Both the position numbers and the translations under genes were made by a program. The notes under the pieces were generated by a model. The model did not search any database, was not told the DNA's origin, and worked only from the letters and a program-made list of their open reading frames with translations. DNA of 64,000 nucleotides, taken from contig NZ_CP047146.1 of NCBI RefSeq assembly GCF_009834125.1, positions 7,093,501 through 7,157,500 on the forward strand. The letters are read 5' to 3'. Positions within the stretch are counted from its first letter, which is position 1, and each line of letters starts with the position of its first letter. This document shows, one piece after another, positions 17,101 through 25,164 of the stretch. Origin of the DNA: Streptomyces sp. GS7 (GTDB lineage: Bacteria; Actinomycetota; Actinomycetes; Streptomycetales; Streptomycetaceae).

Positions 17101-17285
17101 CGGGACGGTCAGCCACTCCCCGGCTGATACCGGACCGTCCGGAGGCGGTGGCAACGGCGCCACCGCCTCCGTCACTTGACGCGAGCGGTCGCAATGGGTT
17201 GCATACGCTGTGTGATCACGCACCGGGCTCCAACTGCCAGTTCCCGCACGTCCCGTACGTACCGCCGGACCGAGGGAGCCGCGCC

Positions 17286-19175
17286 GTGGACCCGGTGATC
17301 GTCGTCGGGGCCGGTCCGGTCGGCCTCTCGGTCGCGCTCGCGCTCACCCGGCTCGGCGTCCCGGTCGTGGTCCTCGACGAGACCGGCGGCCAGGACGACA
17401 CCCGGCCCGCCCGCACCGCGGTGCTGCGCCCGGACACCGCGGCGTTCGTCGGCCGGCTCGGCTGCGTCGCCACCCTGGAGAGCGCCGGCACCCGCTGGTC
17501 GGCCTGGCGCACCATGCGCCGCCGCCGGCTGCTGGAACGTGTCGCCTTCGCCCCGTCCGGCGCCGCCGGTGCATCCGGTGCCGCGGCCCCGGCGGCCGCC
17601 GCGTCCCCGGTCCACCTCCCCCAGCACGCGCTGACCCGCGCGCTGCGCGCCGCGCTGGCCGATGAGCCGCTCGCCGAGGTCGCCACCGACAGCCGGCTGG
17701 CCGGCATCGAGCAGGACGAGCACGGCGTCACCGCGCACACCCGCGACCCCGACGGGACGTCGTGGCGCGGGAGTTACCTGGTCGGCTGCGACGGCCCGCG
17801 GTCCACCGTCCGCAAGCTGCTGGACATCCGCTTCCCGGGCCGGACGGCCGTCGAGCGGTACGCGGTGGCCGCGCTGCGCACCGAACTCCCCTGGCCCGGC
17901 GAGGCCCTGCTGCACCGCTCACCGGCCCGGCACGGCGGCGGCCCGGTCGCCGAGGTCTCCGCCCGCCCACTGGCCGGCGGCGTCTGGCGGCTGGACTGGC
18001 TGCTGCCACCGGGACGCGAACTGGTCACGCCGGACGCCCTGGTGGCGCGGATCCGCGACTCGCTGGCCGGCTGGACGGCGGACTCGGCGGCGGAGCCCGG
18101 CGACGACGGCGCCGGCGGGTACGCGCGCGGCCAGGGCCCGCTCGTCCCGCCGTACGAACTCCTCGACACCGGCGTGCACACCGTCCACCACCGGCTGGCG
18201 CGGACCTGGCGGCAGGGCCGCGCCTTCCTCGCCGGGGACGCCGCCCATCTGCTGGGCGCGCTCGGCACCCAGGGCCTGGACGAGGGGTTGCGGGACGCCG
18301 AGAACCTCGCCTGGAAGCTGGGCCTGGCCTGGCACCACGGCGCCTCCGAGACGCTGCTGGACAGCTACCAGGCCGAGCGCCGGGGCGCGGTAGCGGCCCG
18401 GCTGCGGGCCGCGGACTCGGCGCTGCCGCTGCTGCGGGACGGCGGCGCGGTCCGCTGGCGGACCGTTCTGCCGGGCGCGGCCCGGGGCCGCAGCACCCTG
18501 CTGACCGACGGCCATCTGGGCCGCGGACCGCTGGGCGCCGCGCCCACGTACGCCCGTACGCCGCTGGCACCGGCTGCCGGGCTGCCCGGTGAGACGGCGG
18601 TCGACACGGTTCCCGGCGGGCCGGTCGCGGATGTGGTGGTGACCGCCTCCGACGGGTCGGTGGTGCCGCTGCGCGAGCGCCTCGGGCAGGGGCTGCTGGT
18701 GGTGCTGGTGGCGCCCGGTACCGGAGTCTGGGACCGGCGGCACTGGCAGTCGGCGGGGCTGATGCCCCGGCTGACCAGCGCCGTCGGCGCGCTGCCGATG
18801 CGCGCCGAGATCCTGGTCACCGAGGCGTATCCGGGCGCCACCGCGCACACCGTGCTGGTCGTCCGACCCGACGGCCATCTGGTCACGGCGCTGTCCGGGG
18901 TCCGACCGGGCGGGCTGTCCGCCTGTGCGGACGCGGTCCGCGGCGGGGCGTACGGACGGGAGGCCGGGGAGCGCGCGGAGACCTCCGGCGCGCGGGGGGC
19001 CGGGGAGACCGCCGGAGCCGGTGGCGCCGGTGGAGCGGACGGGCCGGGCGGCGCCCCGGGGAACGGCTCCGGGGGCACGGCCGAGGGAGCCGCGGACGGC
19101 GCCTCCGGCGACACCGCGGGCACGTCCCCTGTTGACCCTCCGGGAAGCACCGTGCTTCACTCCGAGAGTGACTGA
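17286..19175 (+). CDS. FAD-dependent aromatic monooxygenase
   Basis: A 629-residue flavoprotein hydroxylase of the PheA/TfdB class. The Rossmann FAD motif is at the N-terminus (VIVVGAGPVGLSVALALTRLG), the DG motif is LVGCDGPRSTVRKLL, and the second FAD motif is FLAGDAAHLLGALGTQGLDEGLRDAENLAWKLG. It is followed by a thioredoxin-like C-terminal domain (ARGRSTLLTDGHLG to VVRPDGHLVTAL). The last 60 residues are a G/A/E-rich tail. Start GTG 17286 with GAGGGAG upstream. The substrate is unknown; no other aromatic catabolism genes are present. The gene end overlaps the leader peptide at 19168. Confidence 0.88.
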   Translation: MDPVIVVGAGPVGLSVALALTRLGVPVVVLDETGGQDDTRPARTAVLRPDTAAFVGRLGCVATLESAGTRWSAWRTMRRRRLLERVAFAPSGAAGASGAAAPAAAASPVHLPQHALTRALRAALADEPLAEVATDSRLAGIEQDEHGVTAHTRDPDGTSWRGSYLVGCDGPRSTVRKLLDIRFPGRTAVERYAVAALRTELPWPGEALLHRSPARHGGGPVAEVSARPLAGGVWRLDWLLPPGRELVTPDALVARIRDSLAGWTADSAAEPGDDGAGGYARGQGPLVPPYELLDTGVHTVHHRLARTWRQGRAFLAGDAAHLLGALGTQGLDEGLRDAENLAWKLGLAWHHGASETLLDSYQAERRGAVAARLRAADSALPLLRDGGAVRWRTVLPGAARGRSTLLTDGHLGRGPLGAAPTYARTPLAPAAGLPGETAVDTVPGGPVADVVVTASDGSVVPLRERLGQGLLVVLVAPGTGVWDRRHWQSAGLMPRLTSAVGALPMRAEILVTEAYPGATAHTVLVVRPDGHLVTALSGVRPGGLSACADAVRGGAYGREAGERAETSGARGAGETAGAGGAGGADGPGGAPGNGSGGTAEGAADGASGDTAGTSPVDPPGSTVLHSESD

Positions 19176-19254
19176 TCACAGCTCGCGATTCTGGCGGAGG
19201 GTCCATCTGGACCTGGTCCGCTATGCGGGCTGCATGTGTCGTCCGTCCTGTTGA
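19168..19254 (+). CDS. cysteine-rich leader peptide upstream of cysteine dioxygenase
   Basis: A GTG-started 28-residue peptide, MTDHSSRFWRRVHLDLVRY followed by AGCMCRPSC, with three cysteines in the last seven residues. Short peptides with this RxHLDLVR...C pattern stand upstream of sulfur-metabolism genes in many actinobacteria, and polycysteine uORFs have been shown in mycobacteria to act as cysteine-responsive attenuators. A 9-bp hairpin follows 28 bases after the stop. The start overlaps the end of the monooxygenase gene and has only a weak ribosome binding site, so it may be leaderless. Confidence 0.65.
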   Translation: MTDHSSRFWRRVHLDLVRYAGCMCRPSC

Positions 19255-19282
19255 TCCGCGGTTCTCCGGAATTCCCTTGCCC

Positions 19283-19312
19283 GCGCGGCCGTTCGGCGTT
19301 GCCCGGCCGCGC
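19283..19312 (+). terminator. hairpin between the leader peptide and cysteine dioxygenase
   Basis: GCGCGGCCG (19283-19291) pairs with CGGCCGCGC (19304-19312) over a 12-base loop. Placed between the cysteine-rich peptide and the dioxygenase start, it is a candidate attenuator. There is no U-run. Confidence 0.5.
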
Positions 19313-19341
19313 CTCTTCGCGATCACTCAGGACGGTATCCC

Positions 19342-19884
19342 GTGCCCGACCTACAGACTTCCGCGCGCCCGCGTGCCGCCGCCCAGGGCGGTGGCCCCAG
19401 CGCCTCCGAACTCCTCGACTTCGCCCACCGCACCGCCGCCGACACCGCGCTCGTCACCTCACTGCCGCTCGACCCCGAAGGCCGTACCTGGATCCGGCTG
19501 GACGGACCGGGCGGCAGCGAGGCGTGGCTGATCGGCTGGCCGCCCGGGACCGGCACCGGCTGGCACGACCACGGCGGCTCCCGGGGCGCGTTCGCGACGG
19601 CGGCCGGCGTGCTGACGGAGCAGTCGCTCGCCGTCCAACTCCCCACCGACGGCTGGAAAACGCTGGAACTCGCCGACGGCGTCGACCGGGAGCGCACGCT
19701 CCGCGACGGCCGCGGTCGGGCGTTCGGCCCGCACCATGTCCATCAGGTGCTCAACACCTCCGCGGACACCCACGCGGTGTCCGTGCACGCCTACTACCCG
19801 CCGCTGCCACTGATGCGCCGCTACAGCCGGACCGGTCCGGTGCTGCGGCTGGAAGAGGTCGAGCGTCCGGAGGAGTGGGCATGA
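19342..19884 (+). CDS. cysteine dioxygenase
   Basis: A 180-residue cupin enzyme that oxidises L-cysteine to cysteine sulfinate with Fe(II) and O2. The metal-binding cupin motif is visible as WHDHGGSRGAFATAAG, with a later histidine in GPHHVHQVLNTS. Bacterial enzymes of this family are 180-200 residues. Start GTG 19342, preceded by AGGACGG. It is followed through the coupled mini-ORF by a rhodanese, which fits disposal of sulfur from cysteine breakdown. Probably controlled by the upstream leader peptide. Confidence 0.9.
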   Translation: MPDLQTSARPRAAAQGGGPSASELLDFAHRTAADTALVTSLPLDPEGRTWIRLDGPGGSEAWLIGWPPGTGTGWHDHGGSRGAFATAAGVLTEQSLAVQLPTDGWKTLELADGVDRERTLRDGRGRAFGPHHVHQVLNTSADTHAVSVHAYYPPLPLMRRYSRTGPVLRLEEVERPEEWA

Positions 19885-19988
19885 GCGTGCGCAGCATGGG
19901 GGTCCCCCCGGCCGGAGGCTGGGGGAGAGTCATGGAAAGGTGCGCGCCGCGCGAATGCGGGGCCGAGCGGAGCGAGGTATCGGCATGA
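19881..19988 (+). CDS. mini-ORF cassette, copy B, between cysteine dioxygenase and rhodanese
   Basis: A 35-codon frame overlapping the dioxygenase stop (ATGA at 19881-19884) and the rhodanese start (ATGA at 19985-19988). The peptide begins MSVRSMGVPPAGGWGR and ends CGAERSEVSA. It has the same length as copy A, the same block order, the same internal hairpin and the same ribosome binding site for the next gene (GCGAGG, seven bases before the ATG). Within the shared blocks the differences between copies are at third codon positions (AGT/AGC, AGG/AGA, CCA/CCG, GCG/GCC, GAA/GAG, CGA/CGG), which hints that the peptide itself is conserved. Confidence 0.55.
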   Translation: MSVRSMGVPPAGGWGRVMERCAPRECGAERSEVSA

Positions 19989-20362
19989 GCGCGGTCGACG
20001 AGTTGCTGGCACGGGCGCGGCGGACGCTGACTCGGGTCGGTCCGCGTGAGGCCGCCGCGCTCCAGGACACCGGGGGGCTGCTCGTGGACATCCGCTATGC
20101 GCAGCTGCGGGAGCGGGACGGCACCATTCCCGGTGCGCTGGTCGTCGAGCGCAACGAGCTGGAATGGCGACTCGACCCGACGGGCGAGCACCGTGCCCCC
20201 GAGGCGACCCATCGCGATCTGCCCGTCGTGGTGATCTGCAACGAGGGCTACGCCTCCAGCCTCGCCGCGGTCTCCCTGCGCGAGTTGGGCCTGCACCGCG
20301 CGACGGATCTGATCGGCGGCTTCCAGGCGTGGCGAGAGGCGGGCCTGCCGGTGGAGCGGTGA
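19985..20362 (+). CDS. rhodanese-like sulfurtransferase
   Basis: A 125-residue single rhodanese domain that moves sulfane sulfur onto an active-site cysteine. Its catalytic loop is CNEGYAS (in VVVICNEGYASSLAA), and GGFQAWREAGLPV is the usual end. Start ATG 19985 has GCGAGG seven bases upstream, supplied by the mini-ORF cassette. The neighbouring cysteine dioxygenase suggests a shared role in cysteine sulfur handling. Confidence 0.9.
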   Translation: MSAVDELLARARRTLTRVGPREAAALQDTGGLLVDIRYAQLRERDGTIPGALVVERNELEWRLDPTGEHRAPEATHRDLPVVVICNEGYASSLAAVSLRELGLHRATDLIGGFQAWREAGLPVER

Positions 20363-20397
20363 CGGGAGGGCCCGTCGTCCGCCGCCGCGGCCGCCCT

Positions 20398-21105
20398 TCA
20401 GTCCTCCGGTATGTGCTGCTCCAGCAGTTCGGGGTCCTCGCCCTCCTCCTCCAGCGCCCGGCGTACGACGCGGAGGGCGAGGCCCTCGGAATAGCCCTTG
20501 CGCGCCAGCATGCCGGCCAGCCGGCGCAGCCGCTTCTCGCGGTCCAGGCCGCGGGTGGCCCGCAGCTTGCGGTCCACCAACTCGCGGGCGGTGGACTCCT
20601 CCTGGTCCGGGGCGAGACGGCCGACGGCCTCGTCGATCACGGCGGAGTCCACGCCCTTGGTGCGCAGCTCGCGGGCCAGCGCACGGCGGGCCAGGCCGCG
20701 GCCGTGGTGCCGGGATTCCACCCAGGCGCCGGCGAACGCCGCGTCGTCGATCAGCCCGACCTCCTCGAAGCGGGACAGCACCTCCTCCGCGGCCTCCTCG
20801 GGGATGCCCCGCTCCCGCAGGGCGTCCCCGAGCTGCTTTCGGGTACGCGGGCTCCCGGTGAGCAGGCGCAGGCAGATCGCCCGCGCCTGCTCCTCGGGCG
20901 TACGCGGCGGTCCCGACTCGGCCCTCGACGAGAGGGAACCACCGCCGTCCCTTCCGGCCGCGCCGTCCTCGCGGGCGGCGCCGGCCTCATGGGCGGCACC
21001 ACGCCGGCGAGTGGCGCGGCCCGCCCGGCCGTTACGGTCCTCGGGGTCGCCGGCAGCGCTGCGGAAGGAGTCCTCGCTGCTCGGCCAGTCCGTTCGCCGT
21101 GTCAT
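20398..21105 (-). CDS. recX: RecA regulatory protein RecX
   Basis: A 235-residue protein that caps and inhibits RecA filaments. The RecX core covers about residues 65-225 (EEQARAICLRLLTGSPRTRKQLGDALRERG, then FEEVGLIDDAAFAGAWVESR and ARRALARELRTKGV). The first 65 residues are a disordered, charged extension. It starts six bases after the recA stop on the same strand, with no clear ribosome binding site, so translation is likely coupled to recA. Confidence 0.93.
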   Translation of the reverse strand: MTRRTDWPSSEDSFRSAAGDPEDRNGRAGRATRRRGAAHEAGAAREDGAAGRDGGGSLSSRAESGPPRTPEEQARAICLRLLTGSPRTRKQLGDALRERGIPEEAAEEVLSRFEEVGLIDDAAFAGAWVESRHHGRGLARRALARELRTKGVDSAVIDEAVGRLAPDQEESTARELVDRKLRATRGLDREKRLRRLAGMLARKGYSEGLALRVVRRALEEEGEDPELLEQHIPED

Positions 21106-21111
21106 CGCGGG

Positions 21112-22233
21112 CTAGCTCTTGGCCGCCGCGGCCTTGGTGCCCTTGGCGGCCTTGGGGGCCGCAGCCGGAGCGGCCTTGGCCGGCGCCTCCGCCGCGCCCG
21201 CCGCGTCCGCGCCGGGCTCCGCCGCCACGTCCTCCGGCTTCACGCCGATGCCCAGCTTCTCCTTGATCTTCTTCTCGATCTCGTTGGCCAGGTCCGGGTT
21301 GTCCTTGAGGAAGTTGCGGGCGTTCTCCTTGCCCTGGCCGAGCTGGTCGCCCTCGTAGGTGTACCAGGCGCCGGACTTGCGGATAAAGCCGTGCTCGACG
21401 CCCATGTCGATCAGACCGCCCTCGCGGCTGATGCCCTGGCCGTAGAGGATGTCGAACTCGGCCTGCTTGAAGGGCGGCGCGACCTTGTTCTTGACGACCT
21501 TGCAGCGGGTGCGGTTGCCGACCGCCTCGGTGCCGTCCTTCAGGGTCTCGATCCGGCGGATGTCGATCCGGACCGAGGCGTAGAACTTCAGCGCGCGGCC
21601 ACCGGTCGTGGTCTCCGGCGAGCCGAACATCACGCCGATCTTCTCGCGGAGCTGATTGATGAAGATGGCGGTGGTCTTGGACTGGTTGAGCGCGCTGGTG
21701 ATCTTGCGCAGCGCCTGGCTCATCAGCCGGGCCTGGAGGCCGACGTGCGAGTCGCCCATCTCACCCTCGATCTCGGCCCGCGGCACCAGGGCGGCGACGG
21801 AGTCGATCACGATCAGGTCGAGCGCACCGGAGCGGACCAGCATGTCCGTGATCTCCAGGGCCTGCTCGCCGTTGTCCGGCTGGGAGAGGATCAGGGCGTC
21901 GGTGTCCACGCCGAGCTTCCTGGCGTACTCGGGGTCGAGGGCGTGCTCGGCGTCGATGAACGCGACGGAGCCGCCGGCCTTCTGGGCGTTCGCCACGGCG
22001 TGCAGGGTCAGGGTCGTCTTACCGGAGGACTCCGGGCCGTAGACCTCGACGACCCGGCCGCGCGGGATGCCGCCGACGCCGAGCGCGACGTCGAGGGCGG
22101 TCGATCCGGTGGGGATGACCTCGATGGGTTCGTTGGGCCGCTCCCCCATGCGCATCACGGCGCCCTTGCCGAATTGCCGTTCAATCTGTGCGAGCGCGGC
22201 GTCCAGCGCCTTCTCGCGGTCGGTGCCTGCCAT
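21112..22233 (-). CDS. recA: recombinase RecA
   Basis: A 373-residue DNA recombinase and SOS co-protease. It begins [20 protein letters not shown]. Walker [10 protein letters not shown], Walker [11 protein letters not shown] and loop 2 ([20 protein letters not shown]) are all present. The lysine/alanine-rich C-terminal tail is typical for streptomycetes. The ATG at 22233 gives the conserved start; the frame remains open further upstream but without family similarity. The 321 bases upstream contain an SOS-box-like sequence. Confidence 0.98.
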   Translation of the reverse strand: MAGTDREKALDAALAQIERQFGKGAVMRMGERPNEPIEVIPTGSTALDVALGVGGIPRGRVVEVYGPESSGKTTLTLHAVANAQKAGGSVAFIDAEHALDPEYARKLGVDTDALILSQPDNGEQALEITDMLVRSGALDLIVIDSVAALVPRAEIEGEMGDSHVGLQARLMSQALRKITSALNQSKTTAIFINQLREKIGVMFGSPETTTGGRALKFYASVRIDIRRIETLKDGTEAVGNRTRCKVVKNKVAPPFKQAEFDILYGQGISREGGLIDMGVEHGFIRKSGAWYTYEGDQLGQGKENARNFLKDNPDLANEIEKKIKEKLGIGVKPEDVAAEPGADAAGAAEAPAKAAPAAAPKAAKGTKAAAAKS

Positions 22234-22554
22234 GGGTTCCACCCGGTTTGCTTGAGTCGATCGCTTCACGTCCATGACGCTAACGCCTGCCACTGACAAT
22301 GCGCCCGGACCCGGCTCCGGCCTGTGGATAACCCCGCGAAATGCCCGGGAACCACCCCGGGTCGAGCGCGGGTCACGCGGCCGGATCCCCATGAGAATGG
22401 ATGTTCGATTTTGGTGTCAAGCACACCACGACACCGCACCGGCAGCCGTCGGTCGCCGCGTCCCGCACGGTCGCGGCGGCAGGAGCGAGCGCAGCGTGCA
22501 CAGCGGCCGGGGGCCGTCGGCGGCCGGCCACGGAGGGCAGCGGGGGGCCGCCGC
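22234..22554 (-). promoter_or_regulatory. recA upstream region
   Basis: A 321-base non-coding stretch between the recA start and the DUF3046 stop. It holds the SOS-box-like site at 22394-22408 and is expected to hold the recA promoter and a leader of up to about 160 bases. No gene is supported in it. Confidence 0.7.
22394..22408 (-). promoter_or_regulatory. LexA (SOS) box-like site of recA
   Basis: On the recA strand the sequence reads TCGAACATCCATTCT. It matches the actinobacterial SOS consensus (CGAAC-N4-GTTCG) with a full left half and a one-base change in the right half. It lies about 160 bases before the recA start codon. LexA control of recA is expected. Confidence 0.6.
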
Positions 22555-22749
22555 TCATTGCTTGTCGGACGGCACGTCCACCGCGACGCAGACCGCCCGC
22601 CAGACCTCTTTGGCGCTCCAACCCGCGTCCAGCGCCTCATGGACGGTACGGCCGCCGAGCTCGGACATCACGTGATCGCGCGCGAACGAGTCGGCGTAGC
22701 CCGCGCCGAAGTGGTCCGCCATCCGCTGCCAGAACACCGTCAACCGCAT
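22555..22749 (-). CDS. DUF3046 protein
   Basis: A 64-residue protein with the family beginning MRLTVFWQRMADHFG and the HVMSELGGRTVHEALDAG segment. DUF3046 genes are usually found directly upstream of recA in actinobacteria. The start is ATG 22749. The function is unknown; the constant neighbourhood suggests a link to recA, but this is untested. Confidence 0.88.
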   Translation of the reverse strand: MRLTVFWQRMADHFGAGYADSFARDHVMSELGGRTVHEALDAGWSAKEVWRAVCVAVDVPSDKQ

Positions 22750-22984
22750 GATTCCCGCTCCGCACCCACTCTGATCCGCCTCCGGCTCACGCCGCTCCCC
22801 GGCCTTACGGCCAGGGTGCCATTGTCCCGCCTGCCGACCGGCCCGCGCACCGCTCCCCGACTCCCCGGCTCTCCCACGGGACCTCTCCCGCACGCCGCCG
22901 TGTGGCGTCCGTCACCCGCTCGGTTAAGTCTCTGCCAAGAACGCGAATCGGGGTCCTGGCGCGGGGCTAGACTCTTAGAGGTTT

Positions 22985-23160
22985 GAAGAGGCACCTCGTT
23001 CGGTGAGGCGTCTTCACGGACACAGGCCACTGATCCCACCCGTCGAGAGACGCTCCGGATCAGGACAGGTCTCCCCGACCTAAGGGGTGACCCCAAGTGG
23101 CTTCCCCGGTAAGGGGATTACGCCGTGGAGTGCCAAAGCTCTGACGAGTTGGGGTGAGCC
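22985..23160 (+). ncRNA. M-box (ykoK leader) magnesium riboswitch
   Basis: The 5' UTR of the transporter gene contains the conserved M-box blocks in order: CGTTCGGTGAGGCG near 22997, the ACAGGCCACTGATCCC block near 23020, stacked GC stems around 23075-23125, and GTGGAGTGCCAAAGCTCTGACGAG-like sequence near 23124-23147, which matches the invariant CAGTGCTAAAGCTCTACGA element. The M-box senses Mg2+ and represses Mg2+ transporters when magnesium is plentiful. Boundaries are approximate. Recognition is by motif, not by a covariance model. Confidence 0.8.
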
Positions 23161-23169
23161 GCCCGGGTA

Positions 23170-23238
23170 TTCCGGTCCGGCCTGCTCCTTGCCGAGTCGT
23201 TGCTGACGCGCACCGTTCGCGTCCCGACCGGAAGGAGG
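23170..23238 (+). promoter_or_regulatory. candidate riboswitch expression platform over a ribosome binding site
   Basis: TTCCGGTC (23170-23177) is perfectly complementary to GACCGGAA (23226-23233), which overlaps the Shine-Dalgarno GGAAGGAGG (23230-23238) of the small uORF. An inner hairpin, GACGCG/CGCGTC (23205-23223), sits inside. Pairing would hide the ribosome binding site, suggesting translational control by the M-box. Confidence 0.5.
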
Positions 23239-23246
23239 CGAGAGAC

Positions 23247-23324
23247 ATGGATTGCAGTTGCAGTAGTCCGGGCCATCATCGGCCCGCCGTCCGCCTGTCC
23301 TCGCACTCTTCCGGCACGCGGTAA
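23247..23324 (+). CDS. 25-residue Cys/His uORF between the M-box and the transporter
   Basis: ATG 23247 follows a near-perfect GGAAGGAGG by eight bases. The peptide begins MDCSCSSPGHHRPAV and ends SSHSSGTR before a TAA. Its CxC and HH motifs could bind metal, or the peptide may simply serve to couple translation to transcript stability. It ends 148 bases before the transporter start. I know of no characterised homologue. Confidence 0.55.
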   Translation: MDCSCSSPGHHRPAVRLSSHSSGTR

Positions 23325-23472
23325 CCACCTCCCCTGCGCGGCTTCCCCGCCGCTCCCCGCGCCCGCACGGCCCCGAGCCGTGACGGGTCGCCGTGCTGCG
23401 CTCCCGCGCAGGGGGGATGACTGCCGCGTGCCCCCAATACCTCTCCCTCCGGGGGGACTTGGGAGGTACGCC

Positions 23473-25122
23473 ATGACCCACACCACACTCAACGGCAGCT
23501 CCGCGGCCACCGCGTCGCGCACCGCCGTTCTCGATGACGCGCACGTAGGCGACATCCGCGGTGCACTGGGCACCATCAAGCTCGACGACACCGCACCCCG
23601 CACCGGCCTGTCAGCCAAGCTCAAGACCCTCCTGGCCATCGTCGGCCCCGGCCTGATCGTCATGGTCGGCGACAACGACGCCGGCGCCTTCGCCACCTAC
23701 GGCCAAGCCGGCCAGAACTACAGCACCCACCTGCTGTGGACCCTCCTCCTGCTCATCCCCGTCCTCTACGTCAACCAGGAAATGGTCCTGCGCCTCGGCG
23801 CCGTCACCGGCGTCGGCCACGCCCGCCTCATCCTCGAACGCTTCGGCAAATTCTGGGGCGCCTTCTCCGTCATCGACCTCTTCCTCCTCAACGCCCTCAC
23901 CCTGGTCACCGAGTTCATCGGCATCACCCTCGCCGCCGGCTACCTGGGGCTGCCCAAGGCCGGTTCGGTGATCCTGGCCGCCGTGGTCATCGTCTCCGCC
24001 GCCTTCACCGGCTCCTTCCGCCGGTTCGAGCGCGTGGCCATCTTCCTGTGCGCGGGTTCACTGCTGCTCATCCCGCTGTACTTCATGATCCACCCCAAGA
24101 CCTCGCAGATGGCCCACGACTTCGTCGTACCCACCATGCCCGGCGGATCGGGTCAGCTGGCCACCGTCATGCTGCTGATCATCGGCATCGTCGGCACCAC
24201 CGTCGCCCCCTGGCAGCTGTTCTTCCAGCAGTCCTACGTCATCGACAAGCGCATCACCCCCCGCTTCATGCGCTACGAGAAGGCCGACCTGTGGATCGGC
24301 ATCGCCATCGTCGTCATCGGCGCCGCCGCCATCATGGGCTTCACCGCCACCGCCTTCACCGCAACCAAAGGCTTCGGCAACTTCACCGACGCGGCAGGCA
24401 TCGCCACCGGCCTCGAAGCCCACGCCGGCAAACTCGCCGGCATCCTCTTCGCCATCGCCCTCCTCGACGCCTCCATCATCGGCGCCTTCGCCGTCTCCCT
24501 CTCCACCGCCTACGCCATCGGCGACGTCTTCGGCATCAAGCACTCCCTCCACCGCGGCATCAAAGGCGCCAAGGGCTTCTACGCCATCTACGCCGGAGTG
24601 GTGGCCGTCGCCGCCACCATCGTCCTGATCCCCGGCTCCCCCCTCGGCCTGCTCACCGAAGGCGTCCAGACCCTCGCCGGCGTCCTCCTCCCCTCCGCCA
24701 CCGTCTTCCTCCTCCTGCTCTGCAACGACCGCACCGTCCTCGGCCCCTGGACCAACGGCCCCAAAACCAACGCCTTCACCGCCACCGTCGTCGGCGTCCT
24801 GGTCACCCTCTCGATCATCCTGACCGCCTCCGTCCTCTTCCCGGACATCAGCGCCACCGCGATCCTCGACATCATGGCCGCCTGCGGCATCGCCGGGGTG
24901 CTGGTCGCCGGGTACGCGTTCACCAGGCGCCGTACGGGCACCAAGGAGGACCCCATCGACCGTACGGGCCGGGACAGTTGGCGGATGCCGCCGCTGGAGA
25001 CGCTGAGCAGGCCGGTGATGTCCTCCGCCCGCAGGATCGGTATGGGTGCCCTGCGGACGTATCTGCTCATCGCGATGGTCCTGGTCGTCGTCAAGATCGT
25101 TCAGGTTGCGCTCGCGCAGTGA
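23473..25122 (+). CDS. Nramp-related metal transporter, probably for magnesium
   Basis: A 549-residue membrane protein with 11-12 hydrophobic segments and the SLC11/Nramp fold (GPGLIVMVGDNDAGAFATY in TM1; GTTVAPWQLFFQQS in TM6). In classical Nramps TM1 carries DPGN and TM6 a Met that binds Mn/Fe. Here the TM1 motif reads DAGA (residues 69-72) and the TM6 Met is Ala245. Such changes mark the Nramp-related magnesium transporters (NRMT) described structurally in Eggerthella. The M-box upstream independently points to Mg2+. Start ATG 23473 with GGGAGG eight bases upstream; a weak hairpin (ACCTCTCCC with GGGAGGT) can cover that site. Confidence 0.88.
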   Translation: MTHTTLNGSSAATASRTAVLDDAHVGDIRGALGTIKLDDTAPRTGLSAKLKTLLAIVGPGLIVMVGDNDAGAFATYGQAGQNYSTHLLWTLLLLIPVLYVNQEMVLRLGAVTGVGHARLILERFGKFWGAFSVIDLFLLNALTLVTEFIGITLAAGYLGLPKAGSVILAAVVIVSAAFTGSFRRFERVAIFLCAGSLLLIPLYFMIHPKTSQMAHDFVVPTMPGGSGQLATVMLLIIGIVGTTVAPWQLFFQQSYVIDKRITPRFMRYEKADLWIGIAIVVIGAAAIMGFTATAFTATKGFGNFTDAAGIATGLEAHAGKLAGILFAIALLDASIIGAFAVSLSTAYAIGDVFGIKHSLHRGIKGAKGFYAIYAGVVAVAATIVLIPGSPLGLLTEGVQTLAGVLLPSATVFLLLLCNDRTVLGPWTNGPKTNAFTATVVGVLVTLSIILTASVLFPDISATAILDIMAACGIAGVLVAGYAFTRRRTGTKEDPIDRTGRDSWRMPPLETLSRPVMSSARRIGMGALRTYLLIAMVLVVVKIVQVALAQ

Positions 25123-25164
25123 GCGCGCGCACCGCCGCAGCCGCCGAACCCAAGGAGCAGATCC

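Noticed and set aside
16065..17285. An upstream extension of the monooxygenase through the gluD region
   Set aside because: The frame is open by GC bias only; gluD is the real gene there, and GTG 17286 has a ribosome binding site and the FAD motif right after it.
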